Origin: Bidens hawaiensis
Lineage: Eukaryota; Streptophyta; Magnoliopsida; Asterales; Asteraceae
DNA length: 64,000 bases
NCBI GenBank assembly: GCA_021521415.1
Contig: JAIQDT010003545.1
Coordinates: forward strand, 62,001-126,000
Reading direction: 5' to 3'
The number at the start of each line of letters is the position of its first letter. Position 1 is the first letter of the stretch. Under the pieces are notes generated by a model. The model did not search any database and had not been told where the DNA came from. It saw only the letters and a list, made by a program, of their open reading frames with translations. The position numbers and the translations under genes were made by a program. This document shows, piece by piece, positions 58,960-64,000 of this stretch.

Positions 58960-60140
58960 TTCAAAGGGCAGCCCAGGCCTCGGTCTTGGGCACCTTTTGG
59001 TTTCCTTGAGAAAAGTTAACTTTAGTTGCATTCAATTGTTGTTCAGCAACTTGAGAATAAGTTACCGGTTTCTTAGACTTTCTTCTTAGATACGCAGCTT
59101 GAACCACATTTGAATTAACATTTTTGCATAATGGTTCAGTAGGAATAAACTTAGGTTTAACGGAACCATGAGTTTCATTCACATGAACAAATTTTCTAGG
59201 ATGTACATTCGAAAACATAATATGAGTATCATCAGCATACGACAAAGGTCGTTTAAGAATCTCCTTTACAAAAGGAACCGGTTTGGAGTGGTCCTTGATA
59301 AAAGGATGAATATTCTGATAGTTCTTCTGGCCACAATTTCTTACTACATGACCTTGTTGACCGCAAAGAAAACAACTTCATATGTCAACATGATAATGTT
59401 GAACATGTGATGGAACATGTGACACAGATGATGACTGATGACTCACATTTTTGGTCATACTCTTAGCAAAATCATCAGATAATTCAGATTTCTTTTTCAA
59501 GTAAAAATCTAAATTAGAACAATTTGAAAAACTTTTCAACGTATCTGTTCCAGTTGACTTCACAAATTGAACCTTTTTAGCTTGTTTTAATACTTTCTTT
59601 ACTTTAGTCAATGGATCAGATGAAACTGGAGTTTTTGCTTGAGCATATTGACGTTCAAGTTCACGAACCTTAGAAGTTTCATTGTGAAACACACTCTCAA
59701 TCAATTCAGGTTTAATGATACTTATTGGAATGTCTTTCTCAATGAACATCGTATCCATCCCTTTTAACTTAAACACATGAGCAGATGACGGCTTAGATGC
59801 ATTAGGATTTATGAAACCCAACAAATCCTCATCAGAAATTTTGGGTTTTTCTGGTTTCTTAGCCTTCACTGGTTTAACAAAAGCATCTTGTTTCATCTTA
59901 GTTGTGTGCGAACCATACACAGCTTCCTCAAATTCATGAGGTTCACAAAGTATGTGATTAGAACTTGGAATATTCTTGTTCTTGTGTATAATTTTAGGTT
60001 CAAACACATCCTCAATGATAACTTTGTCAACATTTTCAACAAAAACTTTTTTGCTTTGAACATGAGGTTTCTAAGATGAAGATTGAGATTGAAGACTTTT
60101 AGTAGAAACAGATTTTGATTTTTCTGAAATCACAGGTTCT
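58960..60140 (-). pseudogene. Copia 2 gag, C-terminal part with second zinc knuckle
   Basis: Frame 60007-59378: NHILCEPHEFEEAVYGSH, KISDEDLLGFINPNAS and SNCSNLDFYLKKKSELSDD, homologous to copia 1. A stop near 59378 falls at the knuckle (FLCGQQGHVVRNCGQKN in the adjoining frame, about 59370-59320). Frame 59245-58961 then gives PVTYSQVAEQQLNATKV and leads to the protease. Confidence 0.72.
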
Positions 60141-62368
60141 TTATGCATCTTCCTCAGTTGGAGCAAAAGGATTAATTTTATAATCATTGTGAAATGGTGG
60201 TGGAATTTCAACAAAACCTATACCTTTCTTTGAATCCTTTTGTTTTCCAGAAACTTCAATAATTTCATTCAACAGAAAAGAGGAATTTCGAAATTTACCC
60301 AATTTGTTCTTTAACTCAAGAACCTCATTCTCAAGCTCAGTTATCTTCGAACGATGTTTCAAAATTTCTTGAAACTTTTGATCATTAATTGTCATTTTTA
60401 TAGATAACTCAGCTTTGAGATCATGGTTACTTGTCGACAATGCTTCAATATTTTCACGAGATCTCATTTGAGATTCGAGAGATTGTCGATAAGTATCCTT
60501 TAGAGAAGCAATTTCTCTCATTAAATTGTCATTGTGATTCTTTAAAGATTCTAACTTAGGTTTGTTAAATTCACAATCAGCACAATTTAGGCCCAGTTTT
60601 TTTTTTTTGCCTCTTTTCTCTGAATAGAGGAAAACGTCTGATTCGGTCAGACGTAATCAGACGTGGGGCTGTTTGTTTTTTTTTCTGGCATTAAGAGGTT
60701 CAGCGTCTTAATAGCATCTGAACCAGTAAGAGCTTTTAGTGGGTCTGAAAACCTCTTAACCCAAAAAAAACATACGTTTGTCTCTGGCCTCCATTAACAT
60801 CTAACCCGGAGACTAGGCTCCATCTCCGACTACTAGAGGTTCGTCTCTAGCCTCCACCTCTTAATAATTCAAATTTCAGACATTTGAACCACCTCTTAAC
60901 ATCCAGATGTGGTATTCAGATTCAGACTTAAATCTCTAAAACAAACAAACGGGGCCTTACTTTAACAGATGATGTAGCAGAAATAGAATGACTAACCTCA
61001 TTTATCTTAGCCATGCACGCAAAGACTGTTGTAGGCTTGTCACAGGAATCATCAGAATCTGATCTAGAGTCATTATCAGAAGACACCTCACTTCCACTAG
61101 CATCATGAAAATCTTGAGTCAACCCGAACAAAGCCAAATTAGCTTGATTATCATTACATAATAGTCGTTGTGACCAATCATCTCCATTAGCTAACATTGC
61201 CTGTGATCCAAGGTGAGAAGATCTTTTCCGGTTCTTTGCATGAATCTTTTCACCTTACGAACAATCATTGCCATGTTCCACTTTAAATCCATGATTTCTA
61301 AGTCATCTAGATCAATCTGATCATAATCTTCATCAGTTAGATCACTAGTGGCAATTTTGCTACTCACCAAGTTTTCATAAGAAGTCATAAAAGCTGATAA
61401 GAAGGAAAAATTTTGTTCAGCTTCTTTCATGTTGACGTTTGGAGGTGATGAGTATTGATTTGTCGAAGACAAACTTCCTGAACCAGCAGAAACATTTGGT
61501 GATCCAGAGTTACCAGCATTATAAAAACATGCTCTAGGATCACTATAAATTGTTGTTTCATTTTCTCTTCCGTTCTGTGTCAGAAAAGCAGTGATCGGTG
61601 AAATTATTGAACTTAGAGGCATGCTACCACCATAGAAAGCAGGATCTTGACTTTCCTTTGATGATTTTTGACACTTGAGATCATACTCACGAGCTTCAAT
61701 CTTTTGTAGAAACTCACTTGCAGTCAAGTCTTCATTGAATTAACTGTTTTCTTTTAATACCATTAGAAAAGTAGAATACGAACTTGGTAATGGACTCTTA
61801 ATAGTATCAATCTTGTCAATCTCGGAAATTTCCAACTTCATTTTATCCATTTCAGCAATCAAGTGATTGAATCTCGTTGTCATCTCTTCAACCGTTTCAC
61901 CTTTGAGTAAATTAAAGTTTCTGAATTGAAACTTAAGCATCACCTTTTTGCTTTCAGCTTTGTTTCCCATACTTCTCATTCGGATATGTTGAAACAAAGA
62001 GGCACAGATTTTAATACTACCCACTTGGTGAAATATATTTTCAGGTAAAGCCATGGTTAGAGTAGAATATGTTTTTGTATCTATCTCTAGTGCTTTCTTC
62101 TCTTCTTGTGAATATTGAGATATAGCTTTAGGTCTAAATCCAATAGTCTCATCCCCAATCATATGAACAGTATAAACTTCATCTAAACAATATGAGCAGT
62201 CAGGATGAACTGATCCTAGATGAGCACGAAACCTAGGTTCCCATTTGGCAAAGTCACTGAACTTCATCAATCTTGGACATTTAGAATGTGAACCTATCTC
62301 GGTATCAAGTTGCAACATTTGTTGCATCAACATGTTTTGAGAAGCTAATGCATACATACCGGCCATTT
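60141..62368 (-). pseudogene. Copia 2 gag, N-terminal and middle parts, split by a MITE
   Basis: Begins MAGMYALASQNMLMQQMLQL near 62366, then MKFSDFAKWEPRFRAHLGSV, MALPENIFHQVGSIKICASL and LKGETVEEMTTRFNHLIAEM (capsid). A frame break is at 61740. The next frame (61727-61191) runs to FMQRTGKDLLTLDHRQC and then jumps directly to NGDDWSQRLLCNDNQ: about 200 bases carrying the first zinc knuckle of copia 1 (38130-38340) are missing. The coiled coil (RSKITELENEVLELKNKLGK) is at 60521-60260. A MITE interrupts at 60590-60956. Confidence 0.8.
60590..60956. mobile_element. 367-bp Tourist-like (PIF/Harbinger) MITE in copia 2 gag
   Basis: The ends ggcccagtttttt and aaacaaacggggcc are inverted repeats, flanked by the 3-bp duplication tta (60587-60589 and 60957-60959), as PIF/Harbinger transposases make. 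The aligned part of copia 1 gag (near 37845) lacks it. The interior has further inverted pieces (gtctgattcggtcagac, and aacctctta / taagaggt words). No ORF. Confidence 0.85.
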
Positions 62369-62375
62369 TTGACAA

Positions 62376-63434
62376 GTTTCAAAATTTCAAGGGTGTAAGG
62401 TGTAACGAATCAATTAACGAATAAGGTTAACAAATAGTGAATGTAACGAACCGTAAACAGTTGTAGCGAACTGTGAACAGTAAATTAACAAATCAAATCT
62501 TAACGAAGCTAAGATTTATCAAAGAGCGAATCAAGATTGATCTTAATGAATCAATCCAACGAATCAGAAAGTCAACGAATCAGATTTAACAATAAGTCAA
62601 ATTAACGAATTGACTAACAAATCAACTAGCGAATTGATAAATGAATCTTGACGAATTAGAAAGTATTCAGTAACGAATCACTAAGAAAGACTTAGCGAAA
62701 TAGATAACGAACCAGCTACAGTTGATAGCGAATCAACTATAGTGAATAAGGTTGTTACAACGGTTTGTAACAAACTCTGACACCTAATGCCACGTGGCAA
62801 AGGTTGTTATGACACAAATCCCAAGATAGACACGTGTCACACGAATCTGTTGAGCACGAATTAGATGTTGATGCGAACTGGTTAACGAACTACTTGAAAT
62901 TTATAACGAATCGACTAAATTAATGAACGAGTCAAAGTGAACAAGATAACGAATCAACATAAAGATGATAACGAATCATGTTCATCTTCAAATCTTCAAA
63001 TCTTCAAAGAAGATTTCCAGAGTTTTTGGAAATGAAGAACACGAAACCCAGAAACTTAAAATCCGTAATACAATCTCAATTATTAACCAAAACGCACAAA
63101 TAACCTAACAAAAGACTCGTAACTCGATCGCGAATCCAATACACCTAAACTCGTAACCAATTAACCCCGATTACCAGTTCAATTATACAAAAACACAAAC
63201 TCTGTTTCGGTTAACACCGAAATCAATATCGATTCAATCCAAAACCAAACCAAACCTCAATTCCAATTCACAATACCTTTCCAATACCTTAACCAACTCA
63301 AATCCAGTCCAAACCTACCATAATTCAATCAATTCATCTCAAATTGATCCAAATACACCCAAACAGAACACTAATAATATCTAATACTAATTATCAGTCT
63401 AAACACCCAAATCAAGTGTAATTGAGCCCCGAAA
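62376..63434 (-). repeat. Leader of copia 2 with AACGAAT arrays
   Basis: As in copia 1, the half next to gag (62400-62990) has more than fifteen aacgaat or agcgaat words at irregular spacing; the half next to the PBS is A/C rich. A shared segment (gccacgtggcaaaggttgtt, near 62790 and 39890) contains a CACGTG. Confidence 0.7.
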
Positions 63435-63446
63435 GCTCTGATACCA
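63435..63446 (-). other. Primer binding site of copia 2
   Basis: The minus strand reads TGGTATCAGAGC, a perfect complement to initiator tRNA-Met, two bases from the LTR edge. Confidence 0.9.
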
Positions 63447-63448
63447 CT

Positions 63449-63606
63449 TGTTGGAACCCGTAAATCAATCCTATAACAATAACAGATCTCGGATCTGTGT
63501 TAATACGATTAATACCTTACTATGGATCTAGCTCATAATTACGTTTGATTAAGTGTTATATGTGTATATGTATTATCAGTATATATATTAGTAGTTGTAT
63601 ATATTA
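63449..63606 (-). repeat. 5' LTR of copia 2, truncated
   Basis: Matches the outer ~150 bp of 50541-51068 with about three substitutions, then stops near 63606 after a duplicated tatattagtagttg. The promoter part of the LTR is missing, so this copy could not be transcribed normally. Confidence 0.85.
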
Positions 63607-64000
63607 GTAGTTGGATTTTGAACAAATCATCACATGCATTGATAGTTGTTGAACATATATAAATCATCACAAAGCTTAGTAGAAGAAGATGAATTGTTTG
63701 ATGACAAATTTGCTTATTTCTGAAAATCGCCAATCGAGTTCTAGAACAGAACCCGCTAACAGATGTGGAATGAATCATTATGAGCATGTTTCCGTAACAA
63801 TAAGAGTGATTTGTTCATGGCGGCAATGTGAAATTTTCAGTTTTAGTTAATTTTTAATTAAAGAATGATTAACGGCGCCAATTTGAATCCTATTTATATT
63901 AGACAGTCATTATTAAGCTAGATTTGAAAATTTTCGAGGGAAAGATTTTTAGAAATTTGAAATTACCGTCGACCATTCAGTTTCCAGGCTGTCATTAATT
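63607..64000. other. Unassigned sequence at the right edge
   Basis: No convincing ORF. It may be the continuation of the CACTA element split by copia 2, but I see no diagnostic motif. Confidence 0.3.

Larger units (their letters stand above)
50541..63606 (-). mobile_element. Ty1/copia element 2 (Sirevirus-like) with post-pol ORF region
   Basis: 3' LTR 50541-51068 and PPT at the left; PBS and truncated 5' LTR (63449-63606) at the right. Between them lie gag, protease, integrase, RT, RNase H, a 1.6-kb non-coding tail and an extra coding region (51103-53951). Over the ~150 bp still shared, the LTRs differ at about three positions. It is inserted upstream of the CACTA gene and carries a MITE in gag. 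Same family as copia 1. Broken by many stops. Confidence 0.88.

Overview
This is plant nuclear DNA, almost certainly a repeat-rich intergenic region of a eudicot. I infer the daisy family (Asteraceae) from the style of the copia elements and their extra 3' ORFs, but no host gene in the window fixes the species. There is no bacterial gene, rRNA, tRNA or CRISPR array. Almost everything is transposable-element sequence, much of it nested and broken.

Layout. 1-4960: decayed Ty3/gypsy element of the Tat type, minus strand, with its 5' LTR at 4347-4960. 6012-7433: decayed hAT transposase. 7546-8590: a block repeated in inverted orientation at 30146-31230. 8591-10988: long chromovirus-type LTR carrying a 230-bp hAT MITE with target-site duplication. 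11912-24325: the best preserved element, a 12.4-kb Tat-type gypsy with two LTRs, a perfect 5-bp duplication (ttaac), PBS, PPT and gag-pol on the minus strand, plus a spliced multi-exon gene on the opposite strand (13490-17038) with its own promoter-like region. 26662-30145: large inverted repeat of hAT sequence, each arm holding a BED-finger ORF facing a hAT dimerisation-domain fragment.

31455-41075: Ty1/copia element (Sirevirus-like, minus strand) with its 5' LTR. 41076-43087: second chromovirus-type LTR. 45619-45888: chromodomain scrap and LTR start. 45889-50540: CACTA (En/Spm) element with a ~295-bp subterminal tandem array and a TNPA-like gene. 50541-63606: second copia element of the same family, inserted upstream of the CACTA gene; it has an extra post-pol ORF region (51103-53951) and a Tourist-like MITE inside gag.

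The elements act as independent parasites, not as a pathway. The two most unusual structures are the spliced antisense gene in the 12.4-kb gypsy element and the hAT inverted repeat, which could give a hairpin transcript. Very short patches shared between unrelated elements, and arrays of an AACGAAT motif in several families, are also not explained by ordinary annotation.
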